A stretch of 64,000 nt of DNA from an uncultured Oxalobacteraceae bacterium (GTDB lineage: Bacteria > Pseudomonadota > Gammaproteobacteria > Burkholderiales > Burkholderiaceae_D), in contig CAITOF010000098.1 of assembly GCA_903893945.1 (NCBI GenBank), forward strand, positions 1-64,000. Reading direction: 5' to 3'. Positions 9,165-16,496 of this stretch are shown here, piece after piece. Both the position numbers and the translations under genes were made by a program. Every line of letters begins with the position of its first letter. Position 1 is the stretch's first letter. The notes beneath the pieces were generated by a model. It saw only the letters and a program-made list of their open reading frames with translations. It was not told the DNA's origin and searched no databases.

Positions 9165-10019
9165 ATGAGCCTGTCTGATTCCCACTCTGAATCGACCTTT
9201 GATCTGGTCCTGTCCTCAGGGCGAATCCGCGCCCGTCGTGTTGGACCCGCCAACGCACCGCTGGTGCTTCTGATACACGGCCTGTCCGCTCATATGCACA
9301 GTTTTGATTTCATTATTGATCAGCTGGCCGCACCCGACCGTCAACTGGTGGCCGTGGATCTGCGCGGACGCGGACAGAGTGACATAACGCCGGACGGCAG
9401 TTACGGATTGCACGCGCATTGTCGCGATGTACTGGAAATGGCATCCCTGCTGGGTGCCGGCCAATTTGATCTGATCGGCTGGTCCATGGGGGCGCTGATC
9501 GGGATAGCTATCGCAAGCCGTGCGCCGCAGCGGTTGCGCCGCCTGATACTGATCGACCACGCAGGGAAAATGGATCCCGGACCGATTGAAAAAATCAATA
9601 AAGGTTTGGACCGGCTGCAGATTGTGGTCGACCAGCCGTCAGACTATATCAACGCGATCCGGTTGGGCGGCAGCATCTCGCCATGGAACAGTTTCTGGGA
9701 ACATTATTATGCTTACGAGCTGGGACCCTGTCAGGACGGTTATCGGGCCACCACCAGCAAGGCAGCCTGCCTGGAAGACCTGCACAGTCTGCGCAGTGAA
9801 AATTTTGAATCGATGTGGCCGTCGATCACAATGCCCGCGATGCTGGTGCGTTGTGAGTTACCTGTCGGTGGCGGATTTATAGTACCGGCCAACGAACTGG
9901 ATAAAATCAGGCAGGCGGTTCCCCATTTGCAGATTGTTCGGGCCGCCGGCGACCATTACACGGTGATGGTCGATCCACAGACAGCCGCCGCGATGAAGGC
10001 ATTTTTGGCACATAATTGA
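9165..10019 (+). CDS. Alpha/beta hydrolase
   Basis: A 284-residue cytoplasmic alpha/beta-hydrolase-fold enzyme. The oxyanion stretch LLIHGLSAHMHSFDF, the DLRGRGQSD strand, the nucleophile elbow LIGWSMGALIG (Ser in GWSMG) and a late GDHYTVMVDP (catalytic His) are all present, so it should be active. No signal peptide is seen. The substrate cannot be told; esterase, lactonase and C-C hydrolase are all possible. It follows the permease by 17 bases, with CTGGAG before the ATG, so the pair may handle one imported compound. Confidence 0.82.
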   Translation: MSLSDSHSESTFDLVLSSGRIRARRVGPANAPLVLLIHGLSAHMHSFDFIIDQLAAPDRQLVAVDLRGRGQSDITPDGSYGLHAHCRDVLEMASLLGAGQFDLIGWSMGALIGIAIASRAPQRLRRLILIDHAGKMDPGPIEKINKGLDRLQIVVDQPSDYINAIRLGGSISPWNSFWEHYYAYELGPCQDGYRATTSKAACLEDLHSLRSENFESMWPSITMPAMLVRCELPVGGGFIVPANELDKIRQAVPHLQIVRAAGDHYTVMVDPQTAAAMKAFLAHN

Positions 10020-10221
10020 CCGGACCCGGCAAATAGTTGTTAAACCTGCCTTGCAAAGCCGCTGTCTGCCTGCTATTTTTCCAGTAGGGTCGCACCACTG
10101 TGGTTGCCGTTCCGCAGGCAGAATGACTGGCTAAAATGCTAATGGTGCCTGCAGAAAGCCGGCCGTTGTTGTCATTTACATATAACCGGGTTACTTGAGC
10201 TTTAACTGAGGCGTTTATCCA

Positions 10222-10584
10222 ATGCGAGTACGAACATCATTGTCGACGGGGTTTTACATGGCGCTTCTGGTCGTTGGCGCCCTGCTGGCAGGCTGCGACA
10301 AGGGCGATACCAACAAAGATGCGGACCGGGAGCTGTCGATTAAGGAAGGCAATGCACGCGCGACAGGCGGAGCCTGCCGTCATGCGGGCCGGGCGCTGGA
10401 AGATTGCTATATCCTGAATCCTGCCTCGGATCGGGCGTCTGTCTTTGCAGGTTGGAAAGACATGAATGACTATATGCGCGAAAATAAAATGGAAGAGGTC
10501 AAACCCCTGCTGGAACCGCCCAAACCGCCCAGCGCAGATTCAAAAAACAAGCGCGACAAGGATAAAGACAAGGACAAGTCGTAG
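10222..10584 (+). CDS. Small lipoprotein of unknown function
   Basis: A 120-residue protein with a lipoprotein signal peptide (hydrophobic core FYMALLVVGALLAGC, lipobox LAGC). The mature part has a Cys pair in GGACRHAGRALEDC followed by YILNP, and a highly charged Lys/Asp tail ending DKDKDKDKS. I do not recognise the family; the spaced cysteines suggest a small disulfide-bonded domain. It is convergent with xthA, 16 bases away, and preceded by a 200-base gap with no clear promoter. Confidence 0.7.
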   Translation: MRVRTSLSTGFYMALLVVGALLAGCDKGDTNKDADRELSIKEGNARATGGACRHAGRALEDCYILNPASDRASVFAGWKDMNDYMRENKMEEVKPLLEPPKPPSADSKNKRDKDKDKDKS

Positions 10585-10600
10585 CGTCACGCTGCGCGCG

Positions 10601-11374
10601 TCAACGAACCGCATATTCGATGATCAATGGCGCGTGATCTGAAAAACGCTGGTCTTTGTAAATCGCGACCCGTTTTGCTTTCGCTGCAATGGCCGGTGTT
10701 GTCATGTGGTAATCGATACGCCACCCCACGTTGTTGGCCCAGGCCTGTCCGCGGTTGCTCCACCAGGTATACTGTTCGGCCGCCGGTTCGACTTCCCGGA
10801 ATGCGTCGACATAGCCGACAGGACCGATGACTTCGGAAAGCCAGGCGCGCTCTTCCGGTAAAAACCCGGAATTTTTCAGATTACCTTTCCAGTTTTTCAA
10901 ATCTATTTCTTTATGGGCGATGTTCCAGTCGCCACAGATCACAATCTCCCGACCGGTGGCCTGCAGTTTGACGAGGTGCTTCATGAAAACCTTCATGAAC
11001 CGGAATTTGGCGGCCTGTCGTTCTTCACCGGACGAGCCGGAAGGACAATACAGCGAGATGACCGAAAGATTGCCAAAATCACAGCGCACATAGCGACCTT
11101 CATCATCGAACTCCTTATTGCCAAAGCCGATTTTTACCGCGTCAGGCTTTTTCTTGCTATAGACGCCGACACCGGAATAGCCTTTTTTTTGTGCGTAGTG
11201 AAAGTGTCCGTGGTAACCGTGCGGGGCAAGAAATTCAGGCTGCATATCGCCGGATTGTGCTTTCAACTCCTGAACGCAGACAAAATCGGCCGTTTCGGAC
11301 GCCATCCATTCAAAAAAGCCCTTTTTGGCTGCGGATCGGATACCGTTCAAATTCGCTGAGATAATTTTGATCAT
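10601..11374 (-). CDS. xthA: Exodeoxyribonuclease III (AP endonuclease)
   Basis: A 257-residue exonuclease III family DNA-repair enzyme that cuts at abasic sites and trims 3' blocks, in the cytoplasm. The metal-binding Asn and Glu are in ISANLNGIRSA and CVQELKAQ. The YCPSG, GDWNIAH and terminal SDHAPLIIEY motifs complete the active site. The first likely start is MIKIISANLNG at 11374; an open frame continues eleven residues upstream to 11407. It is divergent from pyrE with an 87-base AT-rich spacer that must hold both promoters. Confidence 0.93.
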   Translation of the reverse strand: MIKIISANLNGIRSAAKKGFFEWMASETADFVCVQELKAQSGDMQPEFLAPHGYHGHFHYAQKKGYSGVGVYSKKKPDAVKIGFGNKEFDDEGRYVRCDFGNLSVISLYCPSGSSGEERQAAKFRFMKVFMKHLVKLQATGREIVICGDWNIAHKEIDLKNWKGNLKNSGFLPEERAWLSEVIGPVGYVDAFREVEPAAEQYTWWSNRGQAWANNVGWRIDYHMTTPAIAAKAKRVAIYKDQRFSDHAPLIIEYAVR

Positions 11375-11461
11375 GGTCGTCAAAGTTTTGGGGAAGCAAA
11401 ACGGCATTATATGGTCTAATAACGAAAATTAATTAACGAAATTTCCTTTTCCCTGAATGCC

Positions 11462-12124
11462 ATGCAAAATCTCCGTCAAGAATTTATCGCTTTTTCTGTC
11501 CAGGCCGGCGTCCTCTCCTTTGGTGAATTCATCACCAAGGCTGGGCGCATTTCACCGTATTTTTTCAATGCCGGTTTATTTAACGAAGGTGCCAATCTGG
11601 GCAGACTGGCAAGCTTCTATGCGCAAACCCTGCTGGATTCAGGTATCCGGTTCGACATGCTGTTTGGCCCGGCCTATAAAGGGATTACGCTGGCGTCTGC
11701 CACCGCAGTGGCACTGGCTGGCATGGGCCGCAATGTTCCGTTTGCCTACAACCGGAAGGAAGCCAAGGACCATGGTGAAGGTGGCACGATCGTCGGCGCC
11801 CGGCTCAAGGGCAACGTGGTGATTATCGATGACGTCATTTCGGCCGGAACGTCGGTACGCGAATCAGTGGACATGATTAAGGCGGCCGGCGCCACACCGT
11901 GTGCCGTGCTGATCGCCCTGGACCGGATGGAGCGGTCTGGCAAGGACGATGCGCTCACGGTTCATTCTGCCGTTCAGGAAATTACAAACGCCTATCACAT
12001 GCCGGTGATATGCATCGCCAATCTGGCCGATCTGTTTGACTATCTGGCCAGTGGTCAGGCCAGCCAGTTTGTGCAGTATACCGAGGCGGTGAAACAATAT
12101 CGCGCCAAGTACGGTGTGCAGTAA
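11462..12124 (+). CDS. pyrE: Orotate phosphoribosyltransferase
   Basis: A 220-residue PyrE that makes orotidine monophosphate from orotate and PRPP in pyrimidine synthesis. Diagnostic segments are LSFGEFITKAGRISPYFF near the start, the GPAYKGI loop, and the PRPP motif VVIIDDVISAGTSVRE. Length fits the family (about 213-220). It is divergent from xthA, an arrangement common in proteobacteria, and convergent with phnA six bases away. Confidence 0.95.
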   Translation: MQNLRQEFIAFSVQAGVLSFGEFITKAGRISPYFFNAGLFNEGANLGRLASFYAQTLLDSGIRFDMLFGPAYKGITLASATAVALAGMGRNVPFAYNRKEAKDHGEGGTIVGARLKGNVVIIDDVISAGTSVRESVDMIKAAGATPCAVLIALDRMERSGKDDALTVHSAVQEITNAYHMPVICIANLADLFDYLASGQASQFVQYTEAVKQYRAKYGVQ

Positions 12125-12130
12125 ACACCC

Positions 12131-12469
12131 CTAGGATTTTTTCACGAACTCCGATTTCAGGCTCATCGCACCGAATCCGTCGATTTTGCAGTCGATGTCA
12201 TGGTCGCTGTCGACCAGACGAATGTTTTTGACCTTGGTACCCATTTTGATGGTGCCGCCGGAACCTTTGAGTTTCAGATCCTTGATGACAGTGACGCTGT
12301 CACCGTCCTGCAATTCATTTCCGGCCGAGTCCCGATAGATTTTTTTTGTGTCAGGCTCCGCCATGACGTCGGTTTTCCATTCGTACGCGCATTCCGGACA
12401 GACGAACTGACCGGCATCTTCATAGGTATATTCGGAGTTGCATTTCGGGCAGGGGGGTAGGGTGCTCAT
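12131..12469 (-). CDS. phnA: PhnA/YjdM-family zinc-ribbon protein
   Basis: A 112-residue protein with an N-terminal zinc ribbon ([16 protein letters not shown] then [10 protein letters not shown]) and a C-terminal beta domain ([21 protein letters not shown]). The family is named after the phosphonate operon, but a role in phosphonate use is not established and I do not claim it. It lies 12 bases downstream of lipB on the same strand, with GGAAG before the ATG, and is likely co-transcribed with it. Confidence 0.88.
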   Translation of the reverse strand: MSTLPPCPKCNSEYTYEDAGQFVCPECAYEWKTDVMAEPDTKKIYRDSAGNELQDGDSVTVIKDLKLKGSGGTIKMGTKVKNIRLVDSDHDIDCKIDGFGAMSLKSEFVKKS

Positions 12470-12481
12470 GATTCTTCCAGA

Positions 12482-13126
12482 TCAGATTAAAATTTTTTGT
12501 AATTCGAGTGCCAGTGTCATCTGCACGTCGGCCAACGCAACGGAAATACCCAATCCCTGCATGTCAATACACGCCAGATCCGGGTAGCCACACGGGTTAA
12601 TGAAGCCAAAGGGCGTCAAGTCCATTGCCACATTAAGCGATACGCCATGATAGGTGCAACCACTCGAGCGTATCTTTAATCCCAATGCCGCAATTTTAGC
12701 GCCACTCCATTGCCCTTCGGAAATATAAATGCCGGGCGCGCCGCTTTTGCGTTCACTTTTAAGTCCATATGTCGCCAGCGTGTTGATTACAGCCTGTTCA
12801 ATATGGTGCACGAATTCACGGACCCGGGCCTGCCTGCGCTGGCGTTTCAGGTCAAGCAATATATAAATGACAACCTGACCGGGGCCGTGATAGGTCACTT
12901 CCCCACCGCGGTCGGTTGGCACAACCGGAATTGCGCCTGCAGTTTTGACATGACCCGGATCGGCGGCCAGGCCCAAGGTAAAGACCGGGTCGTGCTCAAC
13001 GATCCAGAGCTGGTCTGGCGATGTGGCACTGCGCTGTGCCGTATAGTCGCGCATGGCCGAAAACGTGGTCAGGAAGGGTTCGTGGCCGCGATTAATGATG
13101 CTTATGGGAAATTGATCTGAATGCAT
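12482..13126 (-). CDS. lipB: Octanoyltransferase LipB
   Basis: A 214-residue LipB that moves octanoyl groups from acyl carrier protein to lipoyl domains. The family motif [15 protein letters not shown], the catalytic lysine in [11 protein letters not shown] and the catalytic cysteine in [10 protein letters not shown] are present. The first start at 13126 gives the normal length. lipA is not adjacent. The gene is divergent from the first TonB receptor across a 553-base gap. Confidence 0.93.
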   Translation of the reverse strand: MHSDQFPISIINRGHEPFLTTFSAMRDYTAQRSATSPDQLWIVEHDPVFTLGLAADPGHVKTAGAIPVVPTDRGGEVTYHGPGQVVIYILLDLKRQRRQARVREFVHHIEQAVINTLATYGLKSERKSGAPGIYISEGQWSGAKIAALGLKIRSSGCTYHGVSLNVAMDLTPFGFINPCGYPDLACIDMQGLGISVALADVQMTLALELQKILI

Positions 13127-13367
13127 AAGGTGTAGAGTGTATCAAATTGGTGCCTGCGTTGTTTTCTAACTGAACCTGACTTCTCACCAGCAAGCGCGCT
13201 GGCCGTTAAAATTGGCCTAAAATCCCTGTTTTACGGGTAACAACCACGCTTCGAACCGCTTTATCCCTGGCATCGATTTACTTTCATAATTCGACAACTT
13301 GACATTCAAAACAAAACATTTATGGGCGTATTTATGCCGAATAGAATGGCTCGAGCTCGAAATGTTC

Positions 13368-13381
13368 TTAATAATTATTAA
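13368..13381. promoter_or_regulatory. Perfect 14-base palindrome, possible operator
   Basis: TTAATAATTATTAA reads the same on both strands. Eight bases upstream is a second perfect palindrome, TCGAGCTCGA, at 13351-13360. Either could bind a dimeric regulator, but AT-rich symmetry can arise by chance. Confidence 0.3.
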
Positions 13382-13503
13382 TCAAAATAACCGAGTCAGC
13401 CGCACACATGGGTCGCTACCGCCAGCGAATCTGGTCCCGTATCAGGTTCAACTTGCCTGCATGTAGATGGATCGTGGTGCATTTGGAATGAGTTCTTTTC
13501 TCA

Positions 13504-13532
13504 TTCAAGTTCGTTCAGGATTCTGGTATAAA
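13504..13532 (+). promoter_or_regulatory. Candidate promoter for the first TonB receptor
   Basis: TATAAA at 13527-13532 is preceded by TG at 13524-13525 (extended -10). A weak -35, TTCAAG at 13504-13509, is 17 bases upstream. A start near 13540 would leave a 140-base leader that includes the hairpins at 13599-13630. Confidence 0.4.
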
Positions 13533-13574
13533 AATTGCTAGTCCAATGACTGCCGGCTTAAACAGGTGCGCTCA

Positions 13575-13648
13575 TTGTGAATTGATTATTGCCAGATGAC
13601 CTGGAAACAGGTGGACGTTGCCCCGCAACGCCACAATTCGAATCACAA
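13575..13648 (+). promoter_or_regulatory. Structured 5' leader of the first TonB receptor gene
   Basis: Three nested or adjacent pairings can be drawn: ACCTG-GAAA-CAGGT (13599-13612, with a GNRA tetraloop), CGTTGC-CCC-GCAACG (13616-13630), and an outer stem joining TTGTGAATTG (13575-13584) to CAATT (13634-13638) and CACAA (13644-13648) with a small bulge. The ribosome site CTAGGAG follows at 13663-13669. The layout looks like a cis-regulatory RNA, but I cannot match it to a named class. GCCAG-N3-ACCTG at 13591-13603 only faintly recalls the cobalamin riboswitch box. Confidence 0.4.
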
Positions 13649-13679
13649 CTATTAAAAACCTCCTAGGAGACTTCAAATA

Positions 13680-16247
13680 ATGAAACTTCGCACCAAGCGT
13701 TTAACTATTGCAGTGGCAGTCGCATCCGCATTTATGTCGATGACTGTCAGCGCACAAGAAGCTGCTGCAGTGGCTAATCCGACGACGACAGAAGGCGCTC
13801 AGCCGGCTGAAACCAAATTGACCGGTGCGGCGGCGGCGTCTGCTGCATCCAAGCAGGTTGGCATTCAACAGGTTATCGTGACCGCCACCAAACGCAAGGA
13901 AGACGCCAGCAAGGTGCCCATCAGTATGAGCGTGCTGGGCGGCGATGAGTTGCAAGCGCAACATATTGGTGATTACGCCGATATTACCCGTTCGGTTCCG
14001 AATGTTTCGTTCTCGGGTGCCGGGGGTGGCGGAGATGCCGGCGATGGTCCCGGTTTGTCGAATATTGAAATTCGCGGTGTGAGCTCTTCCGCCGGTGCGG
14101 CGACCACGGGGCTGTATCTGGACGATGTGTCAATGACGCAGCCAAACAGCTACAGTATGGGTAGCCCTGAACCAAAATTTTTTGATATTGACCATGTTGA
14201 AGTATTGCGTGGCCCGCAGGGCACCCTGTATGGCGCGAGCTCCATGGGCGGTACGATCAAATTCATTACCAACCAACCGGATACAAAAGAGGAATCGCTG
14301 GATTTCTATACCGAAGTGTCGCAAACCAAGGGTGCGAACACAGCCAATTACAACGGCAATGTCGTGGTCAATAAGCCGCTGATTCCGGGCGAGTTGGCCA
14401 TGCGGTTTGGTGTTCAGGCTGAACACATCGGGGGTTATATTGATCAGGTTGACCCTAACACGGCGAACGTGATTGACAAGGGTGTCAACTGGCAGGATAA
14501 CGGGGTTATGAAACTGGGTTTCAAATGGACGCCCACCAAAGAGTTGACCATAACGCCGAACATCATCAGCCAAAAAGTTAAAACCGGTGACACGGATGTC
14601 TCGTACACTCAGGTGCTGCTTGACGCACAACCTACCGGTGTTAATCTGCCCAATTATCAAACCAGCAAATTAACGCATGAACCGGGTTCGGATGCCCTGA
14701 CGGTACCGAGTCTGACCATCAATTACAGCACCCAATATGGCGATCTGACGTCGGTGACCAGTTTTTTCAAACGTGACTTCACGCGTGTCCAGGACGGTCA
14801 ATATACCAACAGCTACCAGATGGCGGCATACTACCTGGCGCCGGCCTCGGTAGATCCGGTCACCGGCGCGACCACGCTGACGCCGCTGGCAAATACGATA
14901 CAGGGGTTACCGTCAGCGGTGACTCTGGAAAACTACGTCACCCAGCTTTCCCAGGAAGTGCGATTTGCATCCAAGCCCTATCAGGAAGGCGGCTCGCCTT
15001 ACACCTGGATTGTCGGTGGTTATCTGTCCAATGGTTTTACCGATGTCCATGAAAACGATTACGTTTATGGCATACGCAATGCATTTACGGTCAACGGGCA
15101 AAATCCAACCACCTACCCCGGCGTGTGGAATACCCCGGCAACGCCAGGCATAAATTGCACGAACAACACCGTGGTCTGTATCAACAGCCCGGCCGGTGTC
15201 GCCGAGGGATTCCCTGCCGACAATACCTGGCACGGTGATTTCAGCTACCACGACATGCAACAATCGATATTCGGTGAGTCCAGTTATTATTTCGAACCCA
15301 CCCTGCATGCCACTGTCGGCGTACGCTATCTGCATGCTTCGCAGCTGCATAACAGCTATCAGGACCTGTTCTATCAGGGTGATGCGCCCACCTACACGCA
15401 CAATGACACCATCAGTGGCGACAAAGTGACACCGAAGTTTGCCGTGGTCTGGGAAACCTCACCCACCAATTCGGTATTTGCTACCGCTGCGGAAGGCTTC
15501 CGTCTGGGTGGTGCGAATTCAGCGGTGCCTTACCAGCTGTGCCAGCTGCCCGGCCCCAATCCGCTGACTTATGCATCGGATTCACTGTGGAGTTATGAAG
15601 TGGGCGACAAAGCCCGTTTCCTGAATAACACCGTCACACTGAATGCGTCAGCGTTTTACATCAAGTGGAAAAACATGCAGCAGGAAATTGAACTGTCCTG
15701 CAGCTTTGACTATAACGTGAACGTCGGTTCGGCAACAATCTACGGCGGTGAATTTGAACTTAAATTCAAGCCCGTACCCAGTTTCGTGATTGACGCCGCC
15801 GGTGGCATGACCCACGCGACGCTGGACTCCAGTGAGGCGGCCGATTCACCGGCGAGCCAGGGGACCCTGAGTGGTGCTGTGGCAGGTGCCTGGGTGCCGG
15901 GTGTGCCAAATTACAATCTGGCACTGACAGCGACGTACAGCTTTGACTATAACGATGACTACTTCGGTTTCCTGAGAGGCGGGGTGCACTTCATCGGATC
16001 CAGCTACGGTGGATTTGACACATTGCCAAACGGCGCGGCCAACCCTGATTACACCCGACCTGCCTACCACACGGTGGATGTCAGCACCGGTGTCAGCTGG
16101 AAGGAATGGGAAGCCACCTTGTTCGTTAAGAACCTGACGAACAATAATATGGTCATTCAGAAACCGATTGAACAGGCTCAGGAAAGCGGTGAAGTTTATC
16201 GCATTCCACCACGTCAGATTGGCGTCAGCTTGTCGGCCAAATTCTGA
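13680..16247 (+). CDS. TonB-dependent receptor (first of a tandem pair)
   Basis: An outer-membrane active-transport receptor of 855 residues. The signal peptide ends near TVSAQEAAA. An Ala/Pro/Thr-rich linker precedes a TonB-box-like QQVIVTATKRKE around residue 65 and the plug domain (ISMSVLGGDELQ, IEIRGVSSSAG, DHVEVLRGPQGTLYG, SMGGTIKFIT). A long beta-barrel follows, ending in the family's KNLTNN stretch and the terminal LSAKF with aromatic last residue. Ligand is unknown. The glycine-rich plug insert (SGAGGGGDAGDGPG) is shared with the next gene. A strong ribosome site precedes the ATG. It stands upstream of GABA/polyamine genes but may not share their substrate. Confidence 0.93.
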   Translation: MKLRTKRLTIAVAVASAFMSMTVSAQEAAAVANPTTTEGAQPAETKLTGAAAASAASKQVGIQQVIVTATKRKEDASKVPISMSVLGGDELQAQHIGDYADITRSVPNVSFSGAGGGGDAGDGPGLSNIEIRGVSSSAGAATTGLYLDDVSMTQPNSYSMGSPEPKFFDIDHVEVLRGPQGTLYGASSMGGTIKFITNQPDTKEESLDFYTEVSQTKGANTANYNGNVVVNKPLIPGELAMRFGVQAEHIGGYIDQVDPNTANVIDKGVNWQDNGVMKLGFKWTPTKELTITPNIISQKVKTGDTDVSYTQVLLDAQPTGVNLPNYQTSKLTHEPGSDALTVPSLTINYSTQYGDLTSVTSFFKRDFTRVQDGQYTNSYQMAAYYLAPASVDPVTGATTLTPLANTIQGLPSAVTLENYVTQLSQEVRFASKPYQEGGSPYTWIVGGYLSNGFTDVHENDYVYGIRNAFTVNGQNPTTYPGVWNTPATPGINCTNNTVVCINSPAGVAEGFPADNTWHGDFSYHDMQQSIFGESSYYFEPTLHATVGVRYLHASQLHNSYQDLFYQGDAPTYTHNDTISGDKVTPKFAVVWETSPTNSVFATAAEGFRLGGANSAVPYQLCQLPGPNPLTYASDSLWSYEVGDKARFLNNTVTLNASAFYIKWKNMQQEIELSCSFDYNVNVGSATIYGGEFELKFKPVPSFVIDAAGGMTHATLDSSEAADSPASQGTLSGAVAGAWVPGVPNYNLALTATYSFDYNDDYFGFLRGGVHFIGSSYGGFDTLPNGAANPDYTRPAYHTVDVSTGVSWKEWEATLFVKNLTNNNMVIQKPIEQAQESGEVYRIPPRQIGVSLSAKF

Positions 16248-16268
16248 CCGGGTAAATCAGGTTGACAG

Positions 16269-16292
16269 GATCGGCAGCCCCGGCTGCCGATC
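16269..16292. terminator. Hairpin after the first TonB receptor gene
   Basis: GATCGGCAGCC, two bases, then GGCTGCCGATC forms a perfect 11-bp stem 21 bases past the stop. There is no T-run after it, so it may be an attenuator or RNA-stabilising stem rather than a full terminator. Confidence 0.45.
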
Positions 16293-16435
16293 GTGGTTGT
16301 CAAAACTGCCCGGCGGCCTGTCCTGGCCGGGCCCGGGGCCTTTCAAGTATTTATAGAGAATTCAAACGCGCTTAAGCTGGCAAGAGTACAGTGATTGAAT
16401 CAGAGGTTGTATTTCGCAGTCGTTATGAAAATGAA

Positions 16436-16459
16436 GCATTAATCCACGCATTAATCCAC
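16436..16459 (+). repeat. Tandem 12-base repeat upstream of the second receptor
   Basis: GCATTAATCCAC occurs twice head to tail, followed by a partial third copy (GCAT). It is in the 5' region of the next gene, 38 bases before its start, and may be a regulator site or simple slippage. Confidence 0.45.
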
Positions 16460-16496
16460 GCATAAATTCAACTATCTATACTTTGGGAGAAATAAA

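Larger units (their letters stand above)
13127..13679. other. Long regulatory gap between lipB and the first TonB receptor
   Basis: No gene is seen. The gap holds a perfect 14-base palindrome (13368-13381), a GAATGAG/CTCATTC hairpin (13486-13506, 7-base loop), a candidate promoter (13504-13532) and a folded leader (13575-13648). Density of symmetric elements is unusual for this window. Confidence 0.55.

Noticed and set aside
13440-13650. Cobalamin riboswitch upstream of the TonB receptor
   Set aside because: GCCAG-N3-ACCTG resembles the B12 box, and corrinoid genes occur in the window, but I could not find the conserved GGTGC and GCCCCCGCAACTGTGA core in the right order upstream.
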